Source: Tomocerus qinae (taxonomy: Eukaryota; Arthropoda; Collembola; Entomobryomorpha; Tomoceridae). Taken from it: a stretch of DNA of 64,000 nucleotides. Under the pieces are notes generated by a model. That model saw only the letters and a program-made list of their open reading frames with translations, searched no databases and was not told the DNA's origin. The stretch covers positions 9,424,001 to 9,488,000 of the forward strand of contig CM034546.1 of NCBI GenBank assembly GCA_020055645.1. Direction: 5' to 3'. Within the stretch, counting starts at the first letter, position 1, and every line of letters begins with the position of its first letter. This document shows positions 48,780-60,080 of this stretch, one piece after another. Position numbers and translations under genes: made by a program.

Positions 48780-49270
48780 TCAACATAAAATCAAATTGAT
48801 GATTGTTGACCACGAAAATCAATCGAAAATCAAAATTGATTAATGTTGATAATCAAAATCAACCGAAAATCAAAATTGATTAATGTTGACAATCAAAATC
48901 AACCAAAAATCAAAGTACATTAATGTTGACTATAAAATCAACATAAAATCAAAGTACATTAATGTTGACTATAAAATTCAACAGAAAATCAAAGTACAAT
49001 AATGTTGACTATAAAAATCAACAGAAAATCAAAGTACATTAATGTTGACTATAAAAATCAACAGAAAATCAAAGTACATTAATGTTGATTAAGAAAATCA
49101 ACAGAAAATCAAAGCATATTAATGTTGACTATGAAAATCAACAGAAAATCAAAGCACATTAATGTTGACTATGAAAATCAACAGAAAATCAAAGCACATT
49201 AATGTTTACTATGAAAATCAACAGATATTCAACTTTGATTGATTATGAGTATTAAAATCAACAGAAATTT
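48780..49270. repeat. 40-bp minisatellite
   Basis: Unit ACAGAAAATCAAAGTACATT plus AATGTTGACTATAAAAATCA, about 12 copies, becoming degenerate at both ends. Related, looser copies resume at about 49755-49990. Confidence 0.9.
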
Positions 49271-50375
49271 AAATTCGGTTAATAATGACTATTAAAATTA
49301 AAAAGAAATCGCAAAATGGATATTTGACTATCAATTTGAATATAAATGCGAAATTGATTTATTTTCGTCCTATGATGGTTATTTTGCAGTTTTATTTACG
49401 TTATTATAAAATCTTAAATATGGTCGAAGCAGAGTTAAATATTTTATACTATCCCGCTAACAATTAATAGGAATTAATAGGAAACACAATTGAAATTTTT
49501 ATGGCCCATTTTCTGCTTTGACTATCAAATAAAGACAAAGTGAGCGCGCGGTATCTCAGCAACTTATGGACCGATTTGAACCAAAATCAATAGGGTTCGT
49601 CACCAGTCCATAGGCATAGTTTATGCCAAGTTTGGTCAATATCTATCATTGCTTTCGAAAGTTATCGTGGGTACGGACGTACGGACGGACGTACGGACAG
49701 ACTGTGCGGTTCTATAAGCTGCCTTATTCAGGCGACCTAAAAATTTGTGGTAGTGTATTAACTATTAAATCAACAGAAAATCAAAATTGATTAATGTTGT
49801 CTATCAAAATCAACAAAAAATCAAAATTAATTAATATTGAGTATCAAAATCAAAACAAAATCAAAATTATTTAATATTGGGTATCAAAATCAAAAGAAAA
49901 TCAAAATTAATTAATATTGAGTATCAAAATCAAAAGAAAATTCATCTTGAGTGTAAAATCAAGTCAAATCACTATTGTATAGTAATATTGACTATCAAAA
50001 TGAAAAGATGTTAGAAATTGTAAATTTGACTATAAAATTGATTATAAATCCAAAATAGATTTATTTCCGTCCTCTAATAGTAGTATTTCGGTTTTATTTG
50101 ATTTATTATTAAATTTCAAATTTGGTAGAAGCGGAGTGAAATATTTTATACTATCCCGCTAACAATTTATAGGAAACGCCTTTGAACTTTTTAATGTCCA
50201 TTTAATGCCAAATTTTCACTTTGACTATCAAAATAAAGAGAAAGTGAGCGCGTGGTATCTCAGCAACCAATGGACCGATTAACCCCAAAATGAATAGGGA
50301 TCGTCAGTGGTCCATAGGCACTGAATCTGCCAAGTTTGGTTAATATCCGTCATTGCGTTCGAAAGTTATCGTGGG

Positions 50376-50428
50376 TACGGACGGACGGACGGACGGACGG
50401 ACGGACGGACGGACGTACGGACGGACAG
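50376..50428. repeat. ACGG microsatellite near an element end
   Basis: About 12 tandem ACGG units. A shorter, less regular version lies at the same place in the first copy (49672-49702), so the array belongs to the element. Confidence 0.9.
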
Positions 50429-51872
50429 ACTGTGCGATTCTATAAGCTGCCTTATTCAGGCGAGCTAAAAATTTCACAAGGGTTTTTCTCAAAAATAGGG
50501 AATTTCAGTAACATTGTAACGCAATCAGTCGGAACAGTGGTCATTCTTTTAGGATTTTGAAAAAATAATTTAGACCAGAAATCGTATTGTTTTTAATGAC
50601 GTAGTCCGTTCTTAATTTTAAAAGACATTGATAGTTGCTACTGTTCAAAAAGCGAAGCTTATTAAGAGCTGCTATCTAACAAAAATTCTATTATAGATTT
50701 TATTTTTTGTTTTAAATCAGTCATCGTATTCTTAATTTACGTCGCAGATCTGCATCTTTTAAAGCCATCGACTGTAATTAATTGTTTAGAATTGTTTAGA
50801 ATTGTACAGAATTGTTTAGAAATGTCTAATTTGTTGAAAAACAATGCAAACAAAAAAGGTATGGTAATAGAATTTAAAAAAATTTCACAAGAGTTTTCTT
50901 CAAAAATAGTAAATATAAGTAACATTATAACGCAATCAATCGGAACAGTGGTCATTCTTTTAGGATTTTGAAAAAAAATTTAGACCAGAAATCGTCTTGT
51001 TTTTGATGACGTAGTCCGCTCTTAATTTTAAAAGACGTTGATAGTTGCTACTGTTCAAAAAGAGTAGCTTGCTAAGAGCTGCTATCTAACAAAAATCCTA
51101 TTACAGATTTTATTTTTTGTTTTAAATCAGTCATCGTATTCTTAAATTACGTCGCAGATGTGCATCTTTTAGAGCCATCGACTGTAATTAATAAATATTG
51201 TTTAGAAATGTCTAATTTGTTGAAAAACAATGCAAACAAAAAAGGTATGGTAGTAGAATTTAAAAAAATTTCACAAGGGTTTTTCTCAAAAATAGGGAAT
51301 TTCAGTAACATTGTAACGCAATCAGTCGGAACAGTGGTCATTCTTTTAGGATTTTGAAAAAATAATTTAGAACAGAAATCGTCTTGTTTTTGATGACGTA
51401 GTCCGTTCTTAATTTTAAAAGACATTGGTGGTTGCTACTGTTCAAAAAGCGAAGCTTATTAAGAGCTGCTATCTAACCAAAATTCTATTACAGATTTTAT
51501 TTTTTGTTTTAAATCAGTCATCGTATTCTTAAATTACGTCGCAGATCTGTATCTTTTAGAGCTATCGACTGAAATTATTAAATATTGTTTAGAAATGTCT
51601 AATTTGTTGAAAAACAATGCAAACAAAAAAGGTATGGTAGTAGAATTTAAAAAAATTTCACAAGGGTTTTTCTCAAAAATAGGGAATTTCAGTAACATTG
51701 TAACGCAATCAGTCGGAACAGTGGTCATTCTTTTAGGATTTTGAAAAAATAATTTAGACCAGAAATCGTCTTGTTTTTGATGACGTAGTCCGTTCTTAAT
51801 TTTAAAAGACATTGGTAGTTGCTACTGTTCAAAAAGCGAAGCTTATTAAGAGCTGCTATCTAACAAAAATTC

Positions 51873-54198
51873 ATTAATGGTTCAATTAACTCTTGATGCG
51901 GGGATGGAAAATATTTTCGAAAATGGGAACACCAGTCAAAGTTGCCATTTAGTGTGGGAACACCTTTGCAATAGTACATTTATTTATTTAATTATGTATT
52001 AAAGAAGACGCTCCCTTCGGGCCATTGCCCATGGAGCCGTTGGACGTAATTGTTAATTGAACGGTTAATTGTTACATATATATTAGATATTAGTTGTAAT
52101 GTTTACAATCCATATAAATTGCAAAATTGTTTTTAACAAAAATTTTTGCTTTACATATTGCCTGTGATGACACAAAAATTTTTTTTTGTGCAATAGTGCA
52201 TACAAAATAGTATTGGCTCACTAATTGTAACGACTCCAAGTTATATTCTGAAAATCAAAATCCATGTTAAATTGCCGTGTCCATAGTAATTAAGGAACAA
52301 TTAAGAGTATCAATTTTTCCGTATTAACAACCTTTAACGCTAAAATTGTCAACTAAATGTCCAAAGTGCAATAAAAATGTTGAAATGTTAAGAAATTGCC
52401 ACAATGTACAAAGTAACTGTGAAATTAGTATTTTCTGCTTTTATACGGAAAAGTTTTTTGCCTTGAAATACAGTGTCACCTTATTTCAATATTTACATTT
52501 CCATTTATATTTGCAGTTATTAGCACTTACAGTCTAGTTGATAATACAGTAGATCAAGGAAGTAGGTATCCATATGATATCAGTTTGGGCAGTTAGAGTC
52601 TAATCTAATATAAAAATTTAAAAATTGGGAAAATAGGGGATGGATTTGTGGGAAAGACGTGGACTTTTTACTGGAGTAAAGTATGAAACAATTTTATGCA
52701 ACCTGCAATTTTGTCAGTTTAAATAAATACATTGAACAAAAAAATCCAAGTAGTGTAACGATTGGCATTAAAATTAGATTAAAAAAGCTTGTGGAATAGA
52801 ATGTTGTGTGCATTTATGTATATTATCTATTACTAGGCGGTCACAGGACCCAGGTCCTGTCGTTCATGGGGCTAGTACTTCTACAAACAATTTTGTAGGA
52901 ACTGGTTTGCAGTAGGCCAATTACACCAGTATTCAGATGGGTTCAACAGTAATATAATATATAGCCGGTCTCAGGGCCCAGGCCCACCCTGTTATAAATA
53001 AAGCTAGTGTTTATTCCGGGACATAAATTGTACGATTATTAGAATGCGTCTAACAGATACACAGATTTTTTATATTAACTCCGATTGATCTTCCCACGGT
53101 TTCTCATTTGGTGGGACGATAGGTAGAGGTTTTACATTATTAGAGTCAAAAAGTATTGCAAATCTTCGCCTTAGTACGACTTAGAGTCATCTTTTTTTTT
53201 TGAAATATAATTGTGAGTACTGGCAACTTACTCCGGTCACCTCTTATGATCACATGTTTGATTCGAGGTTTACGGTACTCAAACCATAACCTTTGTTATA
53301 TACTGCCACTAATTGATAATGGACCATTTTGAGGTCAAGTTAGCCTTAATTGGCAATGTATGTCAAGTAGTTAAATAGAAAACTGAATAATTTTCATTGT
53401 TACTTTTTGGTCCCATTAGAGAGTTTAAACTTTTATATTATAAGACTTTTCGAGCTGATCCCATTATTTTTGAGTTCCATTCCTGTCTCAGTGCTCACCT
53501 TTTTGGAAATCTGACTTTTTTAAAGCATTTAAAGTAGAGATATCAAAAACCCAACTACTACATTTTGTTCGTGGATATTCCACAAGACCCATAAAAATCA
53601 AATACCTATTTTGGGAACAATAAACCGTATGTAAAGACAAATTTTAAATTCAATGTAGTTCAATGTAGGTTGACACTAAACGTTAATCATGGAACATTCG
53701 AGCGCATAAGTGAATAGTGAACACAACGTAAATTAGAACTATATTTTATTCATTACGCTGCCAAATTTCTTCCCCTGAGGTAGTGAAATAGCCGGGCAGG
53801 TTAACTTGGGGTTTGGACTTGAACAACAATTAAGTCATATTTCGGCAATAAATTTAGAAAATTGTGTTTTTTGTTAGTAATTAACTGTGATGAGCGTCTT
53901 CATTTGAAAAAATGAGACAAAAATGTTGTACATATTGTGTTGTAGAAAGTGAAGTATTTTCAGACAATATTAAACAGTTCTAATTTTACAGTTTCCAACA
54001 AATATCTAGAACATGTTTTGTTTCTTTATTTTTCAATTAAACTATTGGTTGTGAAATTGAGAAATATCATAATTCAATGTAAATGGATCAATTATAAATT
54101 TTCCCGCACATGAAATAATGAGATCCTTGAGAGCACTCAGCACTGAAAGTTTACGGAATGCATTCACTACTTCTGTTATAAAATATTTGAATATTAGA
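51873..54198. other. Non-coding region
   Basis: AT-rich sequence without a supportable gene. A 63-codon frame at 52346-52537 starts MSTKCPKCNKNVE, a zinc-ribbon-like CxxC, but the second CxxC is missing. A roughly 45-bp word (GGTC-CAGGRCCCAGG) is repeated at 52845 and 52965. Confidence 0.4.
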
Positions 54199-54496
54199 TA
54201 TCGTCCCTTAAGGAACCAAATAGCCTATCTCTACTTTTCGTTTTGTGGACGAAATAGCCTATCTCCATTTTTTGTTTTGTGGACGAATTAGCCTAAACGC
54301 CATGGAGCCTAAATGCTGCGCCATGTATAGGTGCTATGTCGAGAGAGTCTAGGCTATAGAGATAGGCTATTTCGTCCACAAAACGAAAAATGGAGATAGG
54401 CTATTTCGTCCACAAAACGAAAAATGGATTTAGGCTATTTCGTACACAAAACGAAAAGTGGAGATAGGCTATTTGGTTCCTTAAAGGACGATATAA
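54198..54496. repeat. Long hairpin built from a 34-bp repeat
   Basis: The left arm (ATATCGTCCCTTAAGGAACC, then CCAAATAGCCTATCTC repeats) is mirrored by the right arm (GATAGGCTATTTGGTTCCTT...GGACGATAT). Both arms carry two to three copies of a 34-bp unit containing GGCTATTTCGTCCACAAAAC. Loop about 80 bp. Likely a fold-back MITE. Confidence 0.8.
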
Positions 54497-55194
54497 TGTA
54501 ATATATCAACATTGTTACATTCAAAGCGCATGAACCAGTCTACGTTTATCATATAGAGTGATGATAGTTGTGTATTGTGTAATGTGTCAGTCAATTCTGG
54601 TGGACAAAACAATGGACTCTAACGTGCGCAAAATTTTGTATCTTTCTAAACCAAATCAAATTTTGATACCTAAACGTTTCGAAATTATAGTAATGCAGTG
54701 ACACGAAAATCTCTTGATACAAACATACAACCCGACACGGGAAATTATCTACGCGCATGTCCCACTTTACTCTTATAAGAAGATAGATGGAGCAACAAAT
54801 GGTCAAGTCTGCCTTATCGGCAATGGACCAACAAACGGTCAAATAAATGTTTTATGGTAGTAATAATGTGAAGAATTTGTTGTCAACTCTATCATATTAT
54901 ATAAGAATCCCAAAAGTCAATGAGTCCATTAAACTTTCTTGTCACAATAGCCCAACAAGATGCGAGGGGAAATTAATAAGTACAACAAACGGTATACTTA
55001 ATTGGAGGAAGAAGTTTCTACTACCACGTCACACAACGGTGTATTTAAATTTAATAATTTTATCATACTTTGCCTTTAAAACGCGCAAGCGTGTGTGCAT
55101 AAATTAAACAAGGACCATTCTGTTTTGAAACGTTATGGCTTGCCCTATTCTCATAAATACATATAGACACATACAAACATACGTACATACAAAT

Positions 55195-55343
55195 GTTTTT
55201 AAAAATGTACCCCAAAGCAGTTGACCCGAAGTCCACTGTTGTAATCAATATGCCTTTGTCAGATAACTTCGGAAGGCATCAGACAAATGCACGTTGCGTG
55301 TGGTGGACATCGGGTAAACTGTTTTGGGGTACATTATTAAAAA
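55195..55343. repeat. Hairpin with about 41-bp arms
   Basis: GTTTTTAAAAATGTACCCCA... is mirrored by ...TGGGGTACATTATTAAAAAC; the arms continue through GACCCGAAGTCCAC / GTGGACATCGGGT. The inner loop contains a second small inverted pair (ATGCCTTTG / GGAAGGCAT). Confidence 0.8.
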
Positions 55344-55905
55344 CATTAATTATTCAATACGCGTGCGCCAGTTTATCTTTATACTTTAGTCATGATAGAC
55401 ATGATACAACCTACACGAATACCGACACAAATACGGAATTATTTACACGCATGTCCGACCTTACGCTTATAAGAAGAGATAAAGTGTGTTTAGGCTTTAG
55501 CTACTTTTTCAGCTTTAGTCAACTGAAAATGGAGTTACGTCGAACAAATCTGCTACTTACATATTCTTCAGTTGAATTAACAAAAATTGAATTTAAATTG
55601 AATTGCTGGAAAGTAAAATTTTTCAAAGTTTGATTCATTACCCCTTTGGTACTCCCCTACACGCTTCAAAATTTAACTTACCGGTGAGTCACACAAAATT
55701 TCGAAGCAGTTTCAGTTTTTTATTTTCAATGTAATCAAGAAACAAAAGCGAATCAAAATATGAAAACATTAAATGCGTGAAAGCACCTAAAAGAACAAAA
55801 ATACACAAATCACATCTCACAGCATTGAACAGACCACACATTTTCAGTTGTGATGAAAGTGAGAAAGGAACTACACACAGAACGCGTGCGTGTTAATGTT
55901 TTCAA

Positions 55906-55973
55906 TAATGTACCCCAACGCATACCTTCATGTGTTATGTTTAGTACATGGAGGTATGCGTTGGGGTACATTA
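55906..55973. repeat. Hairpin with 27-bp arms, same terminal motif
   Basis: TAATGTACCCCAACGCATAC and its reverse complement form 27-bp arms with one mismatch and a 14-bp loop. It shares the outer word AATGTACCCCAA with the hairpin at 55195. Confidence 0.85.
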
Positions 55974-56921
55974 ATTTGATGCACGATAGTACATACATAC
56001 TGACATACATACCGACATACCAAATTTCACCGCGCAACTCGAACAAGACAATTATCTTTAGTAGTGATCATTAGCTTTCTTCATAAGTGAATCACAAACC
56101 GACCGCCACAATGTATTATATATATAGAATGTTAAAATGCAAGCCAGACGTATTCTGTTTGTTTTGATCCATTTGTTAAAGTAAATACTATAACTACACA
56201 CGATAGTGTGTTGATAAGAATGGCTAAGAATGAAAACGAAAACAAGGTACTCGACTTTCTGTGTGAGTTGAGTGAACTAGAAGAACGGTCAAGGATGTTA
56301 CTCTTACACAGAAATAAAACTTGAATTCCTTTCTTGCACGTCTACATCTAGTTAATGACGTCAATGAGTCATTGTTATAATCTTATGCATCTACCGTAAA
56401 TCTTTTAATAAACGACATTATGGCGATTAGCGTTTGCAAGATAAATTTTGACCCAGCGTTCTTCAAAGACCCGGTGTTTATTAAGGACTCGGAGTTATTG
56501 TAATTTTAGTGAAAGCGAAAAATACTACAATCATTTAAAAATAATAATGTGTGATTTGTATCTCGAAGACCTGAAGTTTATTACAGACCCAGCGATTATT
56601 ATAGCATTTACTGTACGTACTTACCAAAACGTCATTTTCATACTCAAGGGTAAGAGGCAAGAGGTAATCGACGTATGTAATACTTATATAAATATGTGGC
56701 GATCAACTTATAAATGTCTTATAAACAAAATCAGCAAATAGGAATAGTTGAAATTGTATTAGTAAGTGTGTGAATGTTTTATAGGTGTTCAGATATAAAT
56801 AAAGACGAAGCAGAGATACACCCTGAAGGACATCAACGTTCTAATTACAAGCAATTCCCCGTAACAGGATAGAATTCTCTTTAGTAGAAATACAAAAGTG
56901 GACGATGGCATTTTCTAACTA

Positions 56922-56931
56922 TATATATAAG
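56922..56931 (+). promoter_or_regulatory. Probable TATA box of the secreted-protein gene
   Basis: TATATATAAG lies 116 bp before the ATG at 57038, leaving room for a leader of about 85 bases. Confidence 0.45.
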
Positions 56932-57037
56932 TAGTCCAAAAGAATATTTTGACTTAGTACATTTATCATATACCTTATTTAATCTGTAATAAAATTTTCA
57001 TGTTATTCTATTCGCAAATACTATACTTGTATGCAAA

Positions 57038-57783
57038 ATGAAGATACCAAGATTTTGTACTGTTTTTCTAATTTTTGTTGTGGTAAGTTAATACCTAAAA
57101 AATTCATTCATAATTCATTCAGGCTATAAAATAATTATTAATTTCAGCCTTTTTATATGGAATATAATTAGATATCTACCGCACGTCCCCAAAATGATAA
57201 CTATTCGCCGTGGGTAGTAAACCGAAGATATCAGAATCCCTCCCTGCTTGCGCGTGAAATTAGTGGCTGGGGATCAGGGAGAGAAAGAGAAGTCCGGTTA
57301 GGAGGGGGTGGATTTGCTTCAACGTCTCAATATCGGGGAAATCAGCGATCATTGTCGTCTTTATACTTAAGATCTGAATCAGAATCATCGGTTGAATCTC
57401 CACCACCGCCAAAGACTGAGCCGGAATCAAAACCACCACCGACGACTCAATCAGAAACGAAATCAACACCGACGTCAGAATCAAAACCTTCGTCAAACCG
57501 TCAGCCTTGGTTATATTCCCTTCTTGCCAAACCGATCAGTGCAATACAAACACCGATCAGAGCAATACAAACAGCTACTCCTGAAGATATAGAAAGGATT
57601 AATGATGGAGTCAGTACAATTCTTAGAGGAGTGAGATACTTAAACCTTGGACAAATCCTCCGAGGAAGTTTTAAGTTCACAAAAAATGAAAATGTGCGAA
57701 GTGTTGCTAATAATGTCATTCACACTATTTTTGGGCCAAATTCTCTGGGATGGTCACGCCGAAATGTCTCTGGTAGGATCTAA
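57038..57783 (+). CDS. Secreted protein of unknown function, 218 aa
   Basis: Two exons, 57038-57082 and 57172-57783. The first gives MKIPRFCTVFLIFVV; the GTAAGT donor is followed by an acceptor at AATTAG, 57171, which continues ISTARPQNDN in the same frame and completes a clear signal peptide. An upstream acceptor (TTTCAG, 57147) would hit a stop at once, so the later one is chosen. The mature protein has a Gly/Arg-rich start (SGWGSGRERE, LGGGG), a Pro/Ser/Thr/Glu-rich low-complexity middle (SPPPPKTEPESKPPPTTQ) and an apparently folded C-terminal 90 residues with PISAIQTPIRAIQTATPEDI and a hydrophobic-patterned helix (VSTILRGVRYLNLGQILRGS). No cysteine occurs after the signal. I do not recognise a family; secreted cuticular, silk-like or antimicrobial proteins are all possible. 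Confidence 0.65.
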
Positions 57784-59656
57784 AGATTAATAATGTTCCT
57801 AACTATCTATTATTAAGACTTGAAGATATTTTATATTATTTAAATAATAAGGTATACCTTCTAATTCTGTATGTGTAAACAAGTTTATATGATGTAATGC
57901 ATTTTTAAAATTTAGAAAAAAACGTAACGAATAACTGGTTGCATGCAGCGTGATTGCATTACTGTGCAAGTATTATGATGTACATATATTCAGCAAACAT
58001 TATTTTCTCTTTTATTAAATATTGTTTAAACTTCGTCCTAAGTGAGAATGCATCTTTAATTTATAGCGGTAATAAATTTATAAAGCCATGGAGGTGCATT
58101 AAATCCACTTACGGATATATAGTCGCTGGAATTGAATACAGTAAAAACAGTTCAAAAATCTTTGAAAATTAATCAACTGTTAGTACAACTCTGTTCATTA
58201 ATCATCTTTGTGACAGCTGCTAGCTGATTGTGAATTGGTATAGGAAAATATCGTTAGGTTAGTCTTACTCCATATTGCATGCCAAAACACCCATGTTCGT
58301 ATTAGTGCAGTGATCTATTTATGTTATCTGTTAAGATAATACATAATATTCGAAATAATTTTAAGTAAGGACGTTTGCCTTTATCAAATCATCACTTTAT
58401 TATGCTCAGTTTAAATTATTAATACAATGCCATTACTTCTTTGGTAAACGATAATATGTAAATTCTAGGAAATCAACCAATCCTTACTTGTATCAGTTGA
58501 CACTTTGACACGTTGACATGTCATGCCCATTTTATCCATTATCATTTATTGTTATAAAATATAATGTCTGTAAGTTGAGGACGCATGTTCATCCGTCATC
58601 CGTATTCATTTTTTTACGCATTATCTCGTTTTAGTTACTTGTTTGTATGTACCTAAATATCGTGTTATAATAATGTAATTCAGGTTCCGTTTGCTAGACA
58701 GTTCGTTAACTTACTTTTTATAAACCATGTAATACATTAATTAACTATTTAGTTAACATTATGTGCAAAATTCGAGCATTATTCTTTGCTTTGAAGACAC
58801 TTCCTATCCAGTAAAGAAAATTAAAGGCAAAGATTGGATAATTTGGATTATGTATAAATTGTTATCACGCATAATACTTTTCAATTATTTTTATTTTGAT
58901 TTATTGCTAAATTACTTTTACCTTAAGACAGCAATAACAGCCTACTTAGTTTAAAGTATTCCACTGCTATACTATATGTTATTCTTATCTGACACAGCCC
59001 ACACAAATTCAGGACATATTGATTTTGATATATTGGCCATAGTACTAAGAAATTGTCTTTCTGATGACATTGAAGATAATATAAACCCATGTTTAAAGCG
59101 TTTTTAGCTCATGTGGAGTTACATCGGATGTGCTATCCTTGTGTCTTTCATGTCAATCATGACTTGGCTGGGAGCACAAAGTCAACAAAACCGGCACGAA
59201 ATTATGGGCCTACCGAGAACCGATGATTTTAATACAGAGAAATTGTAGTTCTTTCCATGCTTTGATATTGTTAATACGGCCAATCGGTCATGCATAAGTG
59301 TGTTTGCGGGTTTCAATGTCTGTTTCTTCGAACATGTTGAATAAATAACCAGACGGGGACGAATTCTACTAAACTGCTTGCAAACAGTCAAACCGAAGAT
59401 CGAAGTTACAAAATTTAATCGTAAAATTAATTGTCTATAATTTGGAAGCACTACAGAACTGATAATATTCGCTTAGCCGCACAGAACGAAAAAAGCCACA
59501 AATACAGTATTCAAATGCAATAATGTCAATAGCTTATGAGTCTTGATCTAATAATCATGTTATCATCTAATAATGCATTACTAGTTTATAAATAAAAATA
59601 TAAAAATATTATAAATAAAAATACTAAAACAACTAAATCTAATTTGTTGTTTGTGC
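57784..59656. other. Intergenic, nothing recognised
   Basis: AT-rich sequence; open frames are short and without recognisable motifs. Ends at the target duplication GTTTGTGC of the second GAGCC-type MITE. Confidence 0.4.
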
Positions 59657-60080
59657 ACTCATGCTAGTTTTTGGCTCCTCAAGCCGAGCCTGTAAAATTT
59701 TTTAAAGGGCGGGCTCGACTCGGCTCGCTGAAATTTTTTAAATAGAAGGCTCTGCTCGGTTTACTGACACTTTTTTAGAGGTTGGGTCGGCTCGCCCTAT
59801 TGGATGATGTGGCTCTGGGGGTGGGTGAGCCTCGCCAAGGGCGAGGTAAGCCGGTCATATCGCCCTTGGCCCAGCTCGCTCATAAATTTTCCCGCCATTT
59901 TATTAAACTTACAGGCTTCTTAAATATTGGTGGCTCGATTTCCCAGCGAGCCGAGCCGAGCCATGAACCAGGCTCGAATCACCAAAATTTTTTTTAATGG
60001 CTGGCTCGGCTCGCCAAAAGTATTTTTGATGTTATTGGAGGCCAGTAGCTCGGCTCGCTGATCTTAACTAGCATTTGGGT
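59657..60080. mobile_element. hAT-type MITE made of GAGCC(G) repeats, copy 2
   Basis: The ends ACTCATGCTAGTT and AACTAGCATTTGGGT match copy 1 at 35643, and the flanks are an exact 8-bp duplication, GTTTGTGC (59649-59656 and 60081-60088). The interior keeps GGCTCG / CGAGCC motifs but more degenerate than in copy 1, so this copy is older or lay outside the recent amplification. Confidence 0.88.

Larger units (their letters stand above)
48584..50466. mobile_element. Composite repeat element inserted in the satellite
   Basis: It splits one satellite unit between GAATTTAAAAA and AAAAATTTCAC. Near its left end is AGCTCGCCTGAGTAA and at its right end TTATTCAGGCGAGCT, an inverted pair. A second right-end-like copy (TTATTCAGGCGACC) lies at 49726, and about 240 bp before each end are directly repeated (49500-49737 and 50225-50466), so the insertion looks like two nested or fused copies. 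It contains 40-bp minisatellites and an ACGG microsatellite. No transposase is present. Confidence 0.65.
46193..51872. repeat. 387-bp satellite, about ten units, interrupted once
   Basis: Units start with ATTGTTTAGAAATGTCTAAT near 46193, 46580, 46967, 47354, 47741, 48128, 48515, 50808, 51197 and 51584; spacing is 387 bp with few indels. Two subfamilies alternate, one with CAAGGGTTTTTCTC and one with CAAGAGTTTTCTTC. Each complete unit holds a 49-codon plus-strand frame (MSNLLKNNANKKGMVVEFKK..., ending VVILLGF) and an overlapping minus-strand frame of 64 to 92 codons. The seventh unit is split by a composite element at about 48584-50466. Confidence 0.95.
54497..57037. other. Repeat-derived region with two hairpins
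   Basis: Around 54715-54790 and 55410-55480 the same passage recurs (CGCGCATGTCCCACTTTACTC versus CACGCATGTCCGACCTTACGC), pointing to a duplicated element. Two hairpins lie at 55195-55343 and 55906-55973. A 64-codon tail of a frame at 56448-56741 has no recognisable features. No gene is supported before 57038. Confidence 0.4.

Noticed and set aside
50376-50428. CRISPR-like array or binding array from the ACGG tract
   Set aside because: Simple tetranucleotide repeat without spacers, and this is animal DNA.
52346-52537. Small zinc-finger protein (MSTKCPKCNKNVE)
   Set aside because: Only one CxxC pair is present, the rest is AT-driven hydrophobic sequence, and no splice partner was found.
56448-56741. 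97-codon protein gene
   Set aside because: No recognisable domain, promoter or splice structure; the surrounding sequence is repeat-derived.
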